Below are positions 22,471-33,140 of a stretch of DNA of 64,000 nt, in pieces. The notes beneath the pieces are model-generated. The model did no database searches and was not told the origin of the DNA. It saw only the letters and a program-made list of their open reading frames with translations. How positions within the stretch are numbered: the stretch's first letter is position 1; every line of letters starts with the position of its first letter. The DNA is from Rhizophagus clarus (Eukaryota; Glomeromycota; Glomeromycetes; Glomerales; Glomeraceae), in the NCBI GenBank assembly GCA_015698045.1, contig BLAL01000074.1, forward strand, positions 530,399 to 594,398. Reading direction: 5' to 3'. A program made the translations under genes and the position numbers.

Positions 22471-24600
22471 AACAATTTCTTGAGAAAAGTAATATAATAA
22501 TGTAAAAAGGAAAAAAAAAGTGTATAAGAAGGTTATGAAAAAAGATAAAATATCACTGCTCAATTGTGTTTCCACAATTGAGTAGTGATGAGAAAAGCAT
22601 TTGTCAAGGGGAATTTCAGTTAAAGGGGATCTTAAAAAATTGGCACAGAGATCAAAAGACATTTTGAGAATAGTAGAAAAGATAAATTAAATTTTAGTAA
22701 AAGATTTGTAGAAAGATTTTGTAGAAGAAAAAAAAAAAATAGAGAAATACATGTATTTATGGAATTTTAAGAATATTATGTTATAATAAATTATTATCAT
22801 AATTATTATTTATTTTTACATAAATTTACTCTGTGTGAGTCATTTACTGTATACATACATTTTACTTTATGTGAGTCATATATATTCTTGTTAGTAAAAA
22901 TCAATCAGATAATAGATTTGTGCTACAATATTGAATTAACTCAGCTTGTATCATATCTAGATAATGGAGATTTTATTTGAAAAGTATACAATCAGACCAA
23001 ATATATTGATATTACGAAATTTAATATAACTCTGTACGCAATAATGATTTTTCAAATATTTCATAAAGTTAATATAATTAATTTATTAGTAAATAATTAA
23101 AATAGAGAATAATCATAAACATATGAAAAGATCATGAGGAGAAAGGCCGAGCTACTTAAAAAAGGAAAGAAGCTGCGGCTATCAGGATTGATACAGGATT
23201 GATACAAGATCGATATGAGATTTATAATAGAAAAATCAGATTATCTATTATATATATATATATATCAGTATAAAGAATATAACAAGGGTACTTCTAGTGA
23301 GTAAGTAAAATATATTGATTATTCAGAATTATATCATATTCGTTATTCTTTTAAAATTAATTAAGGTTCAATTGTATAGAAAAAGAAATTTTATATTAAA
23401 CTTGCCAAAGTTTTAGGTCATTATTGATTTTCAAGTTTATGAGATATTACAGTAATAAGATAACAAATGCAGATAATTTTAGTCACGATGACTATTTCGG
23501 CTACTAAGATAAAGTACCATCATTTCACATCAAATTCCATCACAATAATAACTAAAAGACATGAATAATATCTCTGTTGTTAAGTTTTGCCAAAAAAAAG
23601 ATGAATAAATTCTGCTTGGTTAAATCGTGTAAATCGTGGAACGAACGATTTGTTAGTGATGTCATTAACGTTTTAGAGATCCGATCCGGATATTCATTTA
23701 TCCACAACAGAAAAAATCAAGTTACAGTTATACAAATAATGTTATTATATATAAAAAAAACAGACCTTTTTTTTTTTTAAAAAAAAAAAATAAATGTAAG
23801 CAATGGTATAAAGAAGTAAATAGTTTAAAAGTACACTATTATAATATATATAGTAAAATTAATTAATAGCTTATTAAACTATCGTAAAGCAGGATTTAAT
23901 TTATAATTTAATTTTATCTAAGATTAAAAAACGAGAAAAAAATTCCGGTAAGCAAAATTAGTTATTTATAACAAATTTTTTGATTTTTTTTTTTAGAATA
24001 GAACACGTACTGTTAAACTCGTACAGTTAATTATATAATAATGAATTAAATCATTAAACGAATGAGTTTATGATATCAAGTTCTAACTCTTTTAAAATGT
24101 GAGTTTATTTACGGGGTTATAAATTTTCATTTAGTTATTCTCACAAAGTATTCATTTTTTTTAAAAAAAAAATTATTATTTCGGCGTAACGAAATGTTAT
24201 CGTTATTGCACATATTATTAATTATAGTTCATGATCGCACAGAATAACCTAATTTGGAGAATTTTCTGGAGTTGCTAAATGAAATTACAGTTTTCAATTC
24301 TTTCGTTTCTTTTTCTATAATACAATATTAAATATTTTAAATATTTTGAAAATTTACATTTCGATAATGTTTTAATGAGAAATATTTTACTTGTATAGGA
24401 TTATTTAAACTGCTTTACTTTTGCTTTTAGAATATTTGAAGTGTCACAATTATTTAAGAATGTTTTTACAGTATGTAAAAGGTATTGAAACACAATATTT
24501 TATAAGTTAATTTCATAATGTTATAAACCAAATATCAAATGATTACTAATTTTTTTTTTTTTACTAAAAACAATTAGAACAATTGGAAAAGCATTTTCGT
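22471..24600. other. AT-rich intergenic region
   Basis: No gene is supported. Contents are an AT microsatellite near 23250-23264, the second arm of the long-range inverted repeat (23660-23710), and T-run/A-run junctions near 23769-23790 and 24158-24172. Confidence 0.5.
23660..23710. repeat. Second arm of 26-bp exact inverted repeat
   Basis: This is the reverse complement of the motif at 17074-17126; here it reads TTAGAGATCCGATCCGGATA on the plus strand. Flanks match only partly, so the exact repeat is 26 bases. Confidence 0.7.
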
Positions 24601-24679
24601 GAAAAAGACGTTCAACATATCGGTTAGAGTAAATGAGAAAATACATCACTTAAGGTGGTATCCGGGGAACTAAAAGCAT

Positions 24680-26420
24680 CGACAAATTAAAGAACGAAAG
24701 ATGGAGATTACAACGTGGAAGAGAATGAAAGAGATAAGATAATCAGTGAAATTGTCAAAGAATATGGGCCAAGCTTTGTGAAACCTGTCATCTTAAACAA
24801 AACGACAAAAGTTCATCACGTTTTTCAAGAGTGAATATGAAAGCTTTGGAAAAACAAATTTTTAATGACAAATGAGAAAATCAATGGTATGTAAGGATAC
24901 AAGACGAAAAATTTAAATAAAGAGTTATACGTCGGTTAAGAAAAATAGAACGAGAATTAATGATGGAAGGCAGATATAGAAAACAATAATAAAGAAAAAA
25001 AAAAATCCAATTCTGGACAATGATAATGGAAAATCTCCAGTGGTCAAAACCTTAACATTGCCCGTGAAGTATCACTTAGATACAGAACAAATTTACGGAA
25101 AAACTTGAAGTGAATAACGAGAATCCTAAAAAGAAGCGCATGTCCGGAGAAACCTGATCCCTTGCTATCCATCCCCAATATTATCCAACATTTGAACAAA
25201 TTAAAACGATCCTATTATAGATCATACCTTTCGAAAATCCTTTTGACACTTGATTCTTTTCACTTTATTTCTTCCATCTTTAGATATCGCGTTACCAGGA
25301 TGTCGTCAACTTGAAGTCTAAAACGAAATCTAAAAAAGTAAATGAAAAATTAGAAATTTTTAAAAAAAAAGTTAGAAAAAGCAAAATTAAGAAAAAAGCA
25401 ATAAAAAGGACTTACCTCACCTACAAGCAATTGTTTTGCATATTCCAGGCATCAATCGTTTAGATATTAATAGCCTACGTAAGAAACGAATTATTTTTAT
25501 GAATCAGGTTGTTTCGTTAGATGGAACATACCTACTACCAACCTCTGAAATCAAACAAGATTCCTTCTCCTTTTGGAAAGGTCCTACCCCTAATTTGTAC
25601 TTGAAACTACTCAACGAATGCGCATGGGACCGCTACAAATATAACACTACTACCCTTACGAAGCTCCATCAAAAAAATATTTCTTTCCTAACCTTTGCTT
25701 ATAGTAGTTTAGAAATTTTTTTTTTTTAGGAAACAAGCTCCTATACTTATTCCTTGCTCTAGATGCAACAAACATGCTACAATGTAGGAAATCCTTGCAT
25801 TTGCACTATATATATGGCTACCTCATCGCTCTCAACTTTCAAAACTTGTCCCCTCAACAAACGCAAATACCTTCAATAACATTTGTCATCATCCGAATTG
25901 GACTTTTTTATCTTGGAAACTACACGCTTCAGATTTTAAAAATTGGGAACGCTTCCGACGCATTACCAAACGAAAGAAATAGAGCTACCACAAGCGACCT
26001 CACCTACTCCGGTCTCCCTTAGTTCACCTTTACGACGTCGCGATACGATCCAAACGTTATGCTTTTCAAGCGTTCTGCGTTTCCTGAAGACGTGCAGGAA
26101 TTGATTTACCTTACCAGTTCTAATTATCTTCACTCAGGCTCATGGTTAAGTCATTATGATCCAAATCGTATTGATTTTAGTAATAACAATTATCAAACTT
26201 TCAAAGGATGCCGATCTCCTACCTTCATCAATCAAAGCAGAAAACTATGCTATTTATCGTACACAATGCTTCCTCTGCTATACTTAGCAAGAAACTAACA
26301 AACATTTTGGAAATGTTAAACTTATTGTGTCTCCTTTTCATTAAATATCAACTGATCCTTACTACTTTATTACGGTACAAAACCAATTATTTTAAGAACA
26401 AAATTGTCTGCTTTTAGATT
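24680..26420 (+). pseudogene. Degenerate coding region, probably retroelement-derived
   Basis: Several plus-strand stretches look like old coding sequence: 24695-24830 (EENERDKIISEIVKEYGPSF), 25436-25729 (INRLDINSLRKKRIIF then FWKGPTPNLYLKLLNE), 25735-25800 (ILIPCSRCNKH, a CxxC knuckle) and 26059-26290 (SGSWLSHYDPNRIDFSNNNY). They are separated by stops and shifts. The cysteine knuckle and the richer base composition resemble the C-terminal part of fungal LINE-type polyproteins, but I cannot identify a catalytic domain. It may belong with the RT remnant type at 8.3-9.1 kb. Confidence 0.4.
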
Positions 26421-26911
26421 TATTCAAATAGACTTCTATCCTAAATTTTAGTTTATCACACACCCATCCACACTATTTTTCCTTCATGGCTTCATACCAC
26501 AAGAACTAATTTCAGCTTTTCGCGAACATTTTGACAACAAGAAAGTCACTTTTATGTCTTTCTTCATAACTTACCCTAATTGCAACTTATGTAATCAAAA
26601 TTTCAAACCCTGAAAATAAGCTTGTCATATCAAATCTACATTTAAACATTATCATCTGTCATCTCAGGACGTGTTGCCTCTTCTAATTTTTTACACAATG
26701 GACTTTGTTTTAGTCATTTATGTAATTTAGATACAAATATTCCTTTCATATTTTTCTTTTGTAGATTTATTTTATTATAGTCTTCCCTTTTACTCTCCAC
26801 TTTGGCCAACTAATTTAGCATAGTTACATTTAAATTAGTCCTTTTCGAAGGGTGGGCCTACGGATTACCAAAGATTATAAAGTAGTTTTTACTTTAATTT
26901 GAATATTTTAT
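26421..26911. other. Spacer, no gene recognised
   Basis: Short frames only. Possible continuation of the decayed coding region to the left up to about 26640. Confidence 0.4.
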
Positions 26912-27655
26912 CCCTACGAAAAAAGAATGTCCGGAAAATGTCCACGAAAATGTCCGGAAATTGTCCAGGTGCTTCAAAAATTGTCATGAAAATGTCCAGG
27001 AAAGTGATCTATTTTGCTGTCCGGAATTTTTTGCATGCCCAGTTTTTTTTATACATGAAATTTTCCGGACAAATTCTAGACAAATAAAACCAACAAATTC
27101 CGGATATAAAATATTCCGGACATATTCTGGACAAAATAAACCAAACAAATTCCGGACATACAATATTCCGGACATATTCTGGACAAAATAAACCAAACAA
27201 ATTCCGGACATTTTAAATTCCAGACAAATTCTGGAAAATAAAACCAACAAATTCTGGACATAATAAAATTCCGGACAAATTCTAGACAATGTTTCTAAGA
27301 ATATAAAATTTTAAATTTTAAAAAAATGCAAAAAGCACAAAACTGATATTTATAACCACCCCCTGCTGACGTAATTAGTAAAATTGAAGAGCAGCCAAAA
27401 ATGCTATCTATGATGTTAATTCAAACTTTGGTTAATCGTGTAGGATGTGGTAAACTCCTGCTGATCATCCGGGATAAAATTGGATTGTTCAGAATTCTGG
27501 AAAATTCCGGACAAATTTGAACCTGGACATATTCCGAACATCCGGAAACGCGCACGTTTTGGAACATTTTCCGGATTTACCAAACGTCCGGAAATTGTCT
27601 GTTTATTTTTCCGGACAATTTCAGCATGAATTCCGGATGCATTTTTTTCGTAGGG
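26912..27655. mobile_element. 744-bp inverted-repeat element rich in TCCGGA/CCGGACA motifs
   Basis: Left end CCCTACGAAAAAAGAATGTC (from 26912) and right end (reverse complement CCCTACGAAAAAAATGCATC, ending 27655) are terminal inverted repeats. Both subterminal zones are packed with TCCGGA, CCGGACA and TTCTGGACA motifs in both orientations. Flanks share only TAT directly at the ends (26909-26911, 27656-27658), so the duplication length is uncertain. The middle (27300-27480) is unique sequence without a frame. The overlapping minus-strand open frames of about 60-100 codons are repeats of a CPEYVRN-like string generated by the motif, not a gene. Confidence 0.7.
27058..27294. repeat. Tandem repeat, about 52-bp unit, within the CCGGACA element
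   Basis: Four to five units of the form ACAAATTCCGGACATA...ATTCCGGACATATTCTGGAC...AAAATAAACCAA follow each other. The array sits in the left half of the inverted-repeat element and is absent from the right half, so the element is asymmetric. Confidence 0.7.
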
Positions 27656-28689
27656 TATTTATTTTACTTTGAGAGTAAGTATGCAATACAAAGTCTTTTA
27701 ATATCAAAAGTTTTAAATTCATAATGAACACGAATATGATAAAAATTGGCATTAGTGTAATACTAGATTATTGAATTCTAGTAATTTCATCAACAAATAT
27801 TTAGAGGCTAAACTGTTTGGAAAGGTTGTCAAACAAAAATAGTGGTGCATTTATTAAAGATCACTCAAAAACCAAGTCAGAAAATATACATCTTTAAAAA
27901 AAGAACTCAGAGCACAGTTCTAAACCTGGGATTTAATTATTTTGGTGGACTTTCTTTTTTTCGTTATTTCCTTCCCTTTCATTTTCTCATTTCTCTTCTT
28001 TTTTTTTAATCTCGTTGTGACTGCACTTCGAGAATTGAGATTTCGTTTCATTGTAACAATAAATAGGACGATTGTGGCTGGCACGCTTAGAGTAGAATTG
28101 TAATTATATTTGGTGATCAAAAACTGGTTCCATCCATGAGATATTAATTTAATAAGCACAAATTCGCTGTTAAACACTGTTAAATGCCCCAAGTCAATTT
28201 TCCTATCACTTCAGATTAATTCTTCATCATCAATCAAAACTTTTGTTGTTAATTTTACTTCTTCCTGTATTTCACTATTTCCTTTTATTAACAGATTAAA
28301 TATTAATCAATATAAATTTTCTTTAATTTATCTATAACAAAGACAGGATTTTTATTGCGTCGTACCTCAATAATTTTAATAAAATCTTAAATAAAAATAT
28401 TCAAATATGTTTAATTCGTCCGTTCGTCGCGCCATTTAATTAAATTTAACTTTTTTTTTTTCAAAAAAAAAAAAAAAAAACAGCATCAACGGATAGAAAG
28501 AAAGAAAAATGCGTGGAGTACAACAAATTAATGCGCTAACGCACCGGACAATGTAGATCAAAACAAATATAATTCTGTCCAATACCGCTTATTTTCGAAC
28601 GTTCCTTATTTTCGAAAGAATATATCAGCGGATTTTACTTTAAGTCATGTGCCAAAATAAACTACTACAATCGCGTGTAAACCATTTTT
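27656..28689. other. Intergenic region, no gene recognised
   Basis: AT-rich. A T-run/A-run junction lies at 28451-28480. A 90-codon minus-strand frame at 27920-28192 is low complexity at its C-terminus (KKKKRNEKMKGKEITKK) and has no family signal. Confidence 0.4.
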
Positions 28690-29710
28690 TTGCCTATCGC
28701 GCCCGTCGCGTTCAAAAAAAAAACACTCTTACCTAAAAATTTTGCCAAAAAATACTCTATAATAAACCACAAGGAAATATGGTTAAGAAGAACAAAAACA
28801 AAGGAAAAAAATGTCACTTCTTCTGAAGCCAAACACATAGAACTCAAACTTCGAGAGTTTAATAACTATATTCTGAACGAAATAAAAACTTGGACTATAG
28901 CCCAAACATTAGCAGATACTTACGTCCACTCTTCAGAACTCGGCCCTCGCCATGCCGCACTTTTTACAACACATCACGGAGAACAAATACCGGTTATCTC
29001 CGCTGAGTCCGTACGGGGATACGCAGACCAACTTGGAGTCGACCCTCGCATTAATAAATTTCGAAGAGAAAAAATTTTAACACGTGACTCGACTGCAGCT
29101 TCTAAAAAGTCTGATGATAGTATGAAACAATACCGATTCAGGAGAAGCCCTCCCCGAGTTGAAACCCCAATGTAGAAATTTTCATAACCGGTATTGCACC
29201 AATTAATGTCCAGAAGACCAGAACGATAACGCAATGATCGTCGCCGATCAATCGCTGACGCCACACGTCATGACACAGCAAACCTCCCCTTCTACCACAA
29301 CTCAGCCATCTGCTAGGAAGCAAAATCGTGGCAAAGTTCATGCAGGGATAATACGGTATCAGATAGTCAAAAAGGACAAGTGAAGACTTCGTGGGACCAG
29401 GCTGCTGGTATGTCGTATATCACGATAAAGATCCTATAATTACCGAAAGATTGGGGTCGGGTCTTAAAAATCTCATTTAAAACACAGGTACCAGCTCAAA
29501 TGGTACTTGGTCCAAAGGCCTCGAAGGATTCCGTTTTACGGTTCGCTGGTATCCTGGCCTTAAAGATCGGAAACAATGGCAACTTTACCAGGCCAGGCTA
29601 ATAGTGAATGGTACGTTCCTCGATCTCGAGATTACTGAAAAAATTTATCAAGACGAACATACCCTCATCGATTTTTTCAAGGCGAGAGCATGGAAAATTT
29701 GTTCTTTTAT
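28690..29710 (+). pseudogene. Unidentified broken coding region, GC-richer than surroundings
   Basis: An open frame of 161 codons (28690-29175, no ATG at its start) gives a normal-looking protein (TWTIAQTLADTYVHSSELGP, then HGEQIPVISAESVRGYADQL). A later stretch from about 29376 to 29713 in one frame with a single internal TAA reads WYVVYHDKDPIITERLGSGL and FRFTVRWYPGLKDRKQWQLY. Between them frames are broken. No start, no end and no family are recognised. The composition resembles the transposon-derived segments of this window rather than the AT-rich host sequence. It may be a transposon ORF1 or a captured gene. Confidence 0.5.
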
Positions 29711-31894
29711 ATGAACGAAATTGAGAAAGTGTGCGCATAAATTATATTTTAAAAGAAGCATACCTTTATAATTAATAAAGACATATACCAGATAGACCAA
29801 AATATATTCTTTTTTTTTTATGTTAAAAGAAACTCTTCGTTAATATTTTCTGTTTTCAAAATGAGGAACCTCGGAGAAATATGATTTTTTTTATTAGTCC
29901 AAAGCGAACTAAGCGAAGCGAAGGATTTAATATCTGATATGTTTTAACGAATGGTACCGTGGGTAATCGAGCGTTAAAGTTACGTTAAAGTTAAATTAAA
30001 GAAAAAAAAGGAAAATGAGAAAAAAAAGTTAGCCACGATTAATATAACGTGAATCGTTCTGATTGGTCTTAAAAAGAATGAAAAAATAACCTCGTTGATC
30101 GATTTATAATTTTTATAGAGACGTAATATCCAAATCCAATAGTTATTATCTATTTGTTAAAAAGTACGAATCAAAATAATAGAAATTTAATATTCGAAAT
30201 ATTAAAATATTTTATTTACCACTTGTTTTTAACGTGAAATTTTTGTTCGAAATAACTTTACACAACTGCGATTAATTAATTACTTTCCCATATAAAAAAA
30301 TGCGAATATTATATTACTTTTTTTCTTTAAAAATTTAAAATTTTGGTTGTTAGTATGTCATGATAACAAGCTTTGTATAATATACATCTACCTTATATTT
30401 ACTGTACATCGTTGAAAAAATTTACTACGAAAAAAAAAGGGATCGGCGTGGCTTAAAAATTTGTGTCGCATGTATGACGTAAGATTGCAGCATAGTCGAA
30501 AAAGCATTTAAATGGGAAAAACAAGAATCGAATAAAGAATTTGTGAATTTTCAAAAAAATATTGTTATTAGTAAATTAAATTATTTTTAATGGTGTTATA
30601 AAAGGATATTCTATTTTAATACTTATCGATATTGAGATATTGGGAATAATTGACTTGGAAGTTTTCAGTTAATTTTACTTTACTCTTTTACGATTTAAAA
30701 GGAAAACTTCAAAACTCTCTCCCTCTTGAACGTCATAATTAATATAATAACATTATTAACGTAATCATATTGTGAAGAAATAGAAAAATAAATATAGTAG
30801 CAGAAGAAAAATCCTATGTATATTCGTATGACAACACTAGAACGAAATGTCAAATCCAAAAGTATGTATATTTTTCATTTTTATTGTTTTTTAGGTCATG
30901 ATTTCTCCTTGATATAAAGTAAATGTTTTCTTTTTCAGTTTAAAAAATAAGATTTTTTGTGTTTTTATTTTCTAATTGTTTGATTGTTTTTTTCTCAATC
31001 CAGCAAAAGTTTGTGCTTTAATTGATCTGAATTAGCAAATGATATTTCTTTTACGTAACGGTAACTATCGCAAAAATTACGAAAAGATGAACATTATTAT
31101 TAATTCTTGATAACAAAAATTTTTTCAATCATTAGTATTCCCTTTGACTAAGGAATTTTTCTGGGGAAGATGAAAAAATTAGATCAAAGCATCACACTTT
31201 GATGAATTTTCTCCGAGCACAATTGGAGAACGAGCTGCGCGGGAGCTGACGGTTGCTATGTTGCTATGACTAATGTCGAATAGAATCCGACGATACGTCG
31301 CATGATTTAGATTAAGGACCCTTCAATGGTAATGACAGAGATCTTATCGTTGTTATTCGGCAAAAAGAAGTATATTAAGCGATGTTATGATAGATTTTTA
31401 TTTATAAATGAATTTTTTATAGGTGACAGATTAAATTTTACACCTTAATAATTGTGGTTTATATTATTCCTCATTTTCTTTTGAAAGATGGATATCCCTT
31501 AAGGAATGATAGCGATGATGTTATAACCGTGGGTTGTGACAGTTTTAATTTAATTATTATATAGTCAGTTTCATTAATATAGTGGTTTTTTATGCAATCA
31601 TTTTGCGATGTAGTTCACCTTTGAAATTTATCGTTTATTTACTGTAAAAAAGGTTATTGATATTTATTAAATGAAATACATAGTATATACGATATACTGT
31701 ACGTTATAATGCGTTGATTCAGCCTCCAGATTATCATCATGTTTATATTTATGAAACGATTTAATTTTTATTTTATTTTTTTATAAAAAAAAAATACAGT
31801 ATATAAAATGATTTTAGTAATAATAAAAAAAAAAAAAAAATTAAATAAATGAAAATGATAGAAATAAATATAACTACTCTCGAATCTTAATAAA
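29711..31894. other. Intergenic region downstream of kinase gene
   Basis: No gene is supported. A GCGAAGCGAAGG motif lies near 29916. The region 31780-31840 is A-rich. This stretch would hold the 3' end and polyadenylation region of the minus-strand kinase gene; AT-richness hides specific signals. Confidence 0.45.
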
Positions 31895-33140
31895 TTAAAT
31901 GAAGTTTAAATTCCTACTGTAGTAAATTGCATTACTATTTAATAATGGAATTAGTTTAAAACTCTTACTAAATTGAGTTGATATATCATGTGGAATAGGA
32001 CCATCACAAAGTGCAATTACCCATTTTTCTAATAAAACATATATGTCAAATGCTGACGGTCTCTTGTGTGGATCCGCACTTAGACATTTTTCCATTAATT
32101 GAACGTAAAGGGATGGAGAATCCTCAGCGGGTTTTGGCCTTAATCCAGAAATAATATCATTGATTAAGGAACGATCATGTGGCCTGTAGTAATAAGGACG
32201 CTCACCAACTGATAACATCCACATTATCATTCCAAAACTATAAATGTCGGAAGCTTTAGTTGATTCACTTCCTTTAAGAACTTCAGGAGCAACAAATGGG
32301 ACAACCCCAAAAATTCCTTTTGAATCTGTGTTAAACGATGGCCCATGTAAACCGGTGTCGGTTACCTTTGCGTCCAACACGTTTCCGTCACGTTCAATTA
32401 AAATATTACCCCCATGTAGATGACCATGGACGAGACCGTGTTCATGGATTTTATTAATTCCTGACACAATTGACCATAAGAGCTCGACAATATCTCCCCA
32501 ACCAAGTAATTCTTCACAAGAATCGAGAAAGGAATAAGCATCTTTTTTATTATAATATCTGAAAACAAACATTATATTTGATGTGTTGTCTCTGGTTATG
32601 CCGAAACAATCCGCAAGCGAATTACCATTTAGGCATTTAGAATATTTATATAACTTTTTTAATATTGAATTTACGTTAATAATTAATTAATTAATTATGA
32701 AATACAGTAGTAACAAAATTTTAAATACTCACTTGGTTAATAAATTGATCGCTGAGTTCCCTTGAATCATTTAATCGTTTTAGTATGACCTTCGTTGGTC
32801 CACTACGACTCCATATTCCAGCAGCTTCATCCCTGTTCCAGAGTGGACCTTCCATCCATATAGCAGAGTATACGGTAGAAAATGATCCTTCTTTGCCAGT
32901 ATAATTGATAAGGTCAAATTGTGAAAATTCTATCCATTCAAGGAAATCCACGTTTTCTTTAGCAGTTTTTTGTGTGTATCTTATAAAATCATCCAATTTA
33001 GGATCCCCGCTAGACCAATTTCTAAAATTTTCTACCAAATATTCAACGTCGCAATTTACGCACCAGAGAGTAGTAATACTTTTTTTGCCACAATTTGGAC
33101 ATGATTCATACATTTTAAACAAATTCAATATGTCCGTCAT
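31895..33140 (-). CDS. Protein kinase-like gene with N-terminal zinc ribbon; catalytic Asp absent
   Basis: Two exons: 33140-32733 and 32653-31895. The 79-bp intron (32732-32654) has GTGAGT at its 5' end and AG at its 3' end, phase 0; splicing gives 388 residues and restores the conserved LYKYSKCLNGNSLADCFGIT segment. Residues 14-30 hold CPNC...CVNC, a small zinc ribbon common in Rhizophagus kinases. The kinase domain has a weak Gly loop (GKEGSFSTV, 82-90), the beta-3 Lys (VILKRL, K121), HGHLHGGNIL (212-221) where HRDLxxxN is expected, DTG (235-237) for DFG, and APE (258-260). The HRD Asp is His, so phosphotransfer is doubtful and it may be a pseudokinase scaffold. It belongs to the expanded TKL-like kinases of Glomeromycotina. 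No near neighbour suggests a pathway. Confidence 0.9.

Noticed and set aside
26984..27289. Overlapping minus-strand frames of 60-100 codons with repeated CPEYVRN-type text
   Set aside because: They are translations of the CCGGACA tandem motif in several frames at once; a real protein would not be open in parallel frames.
29906..29932. GCGAAGCGAAGG motif as a regulatory site or element end
   Set aside because: A single short occurrence, with a loosely similar GCGTAGCGGAGG near 16202; no structure around either.
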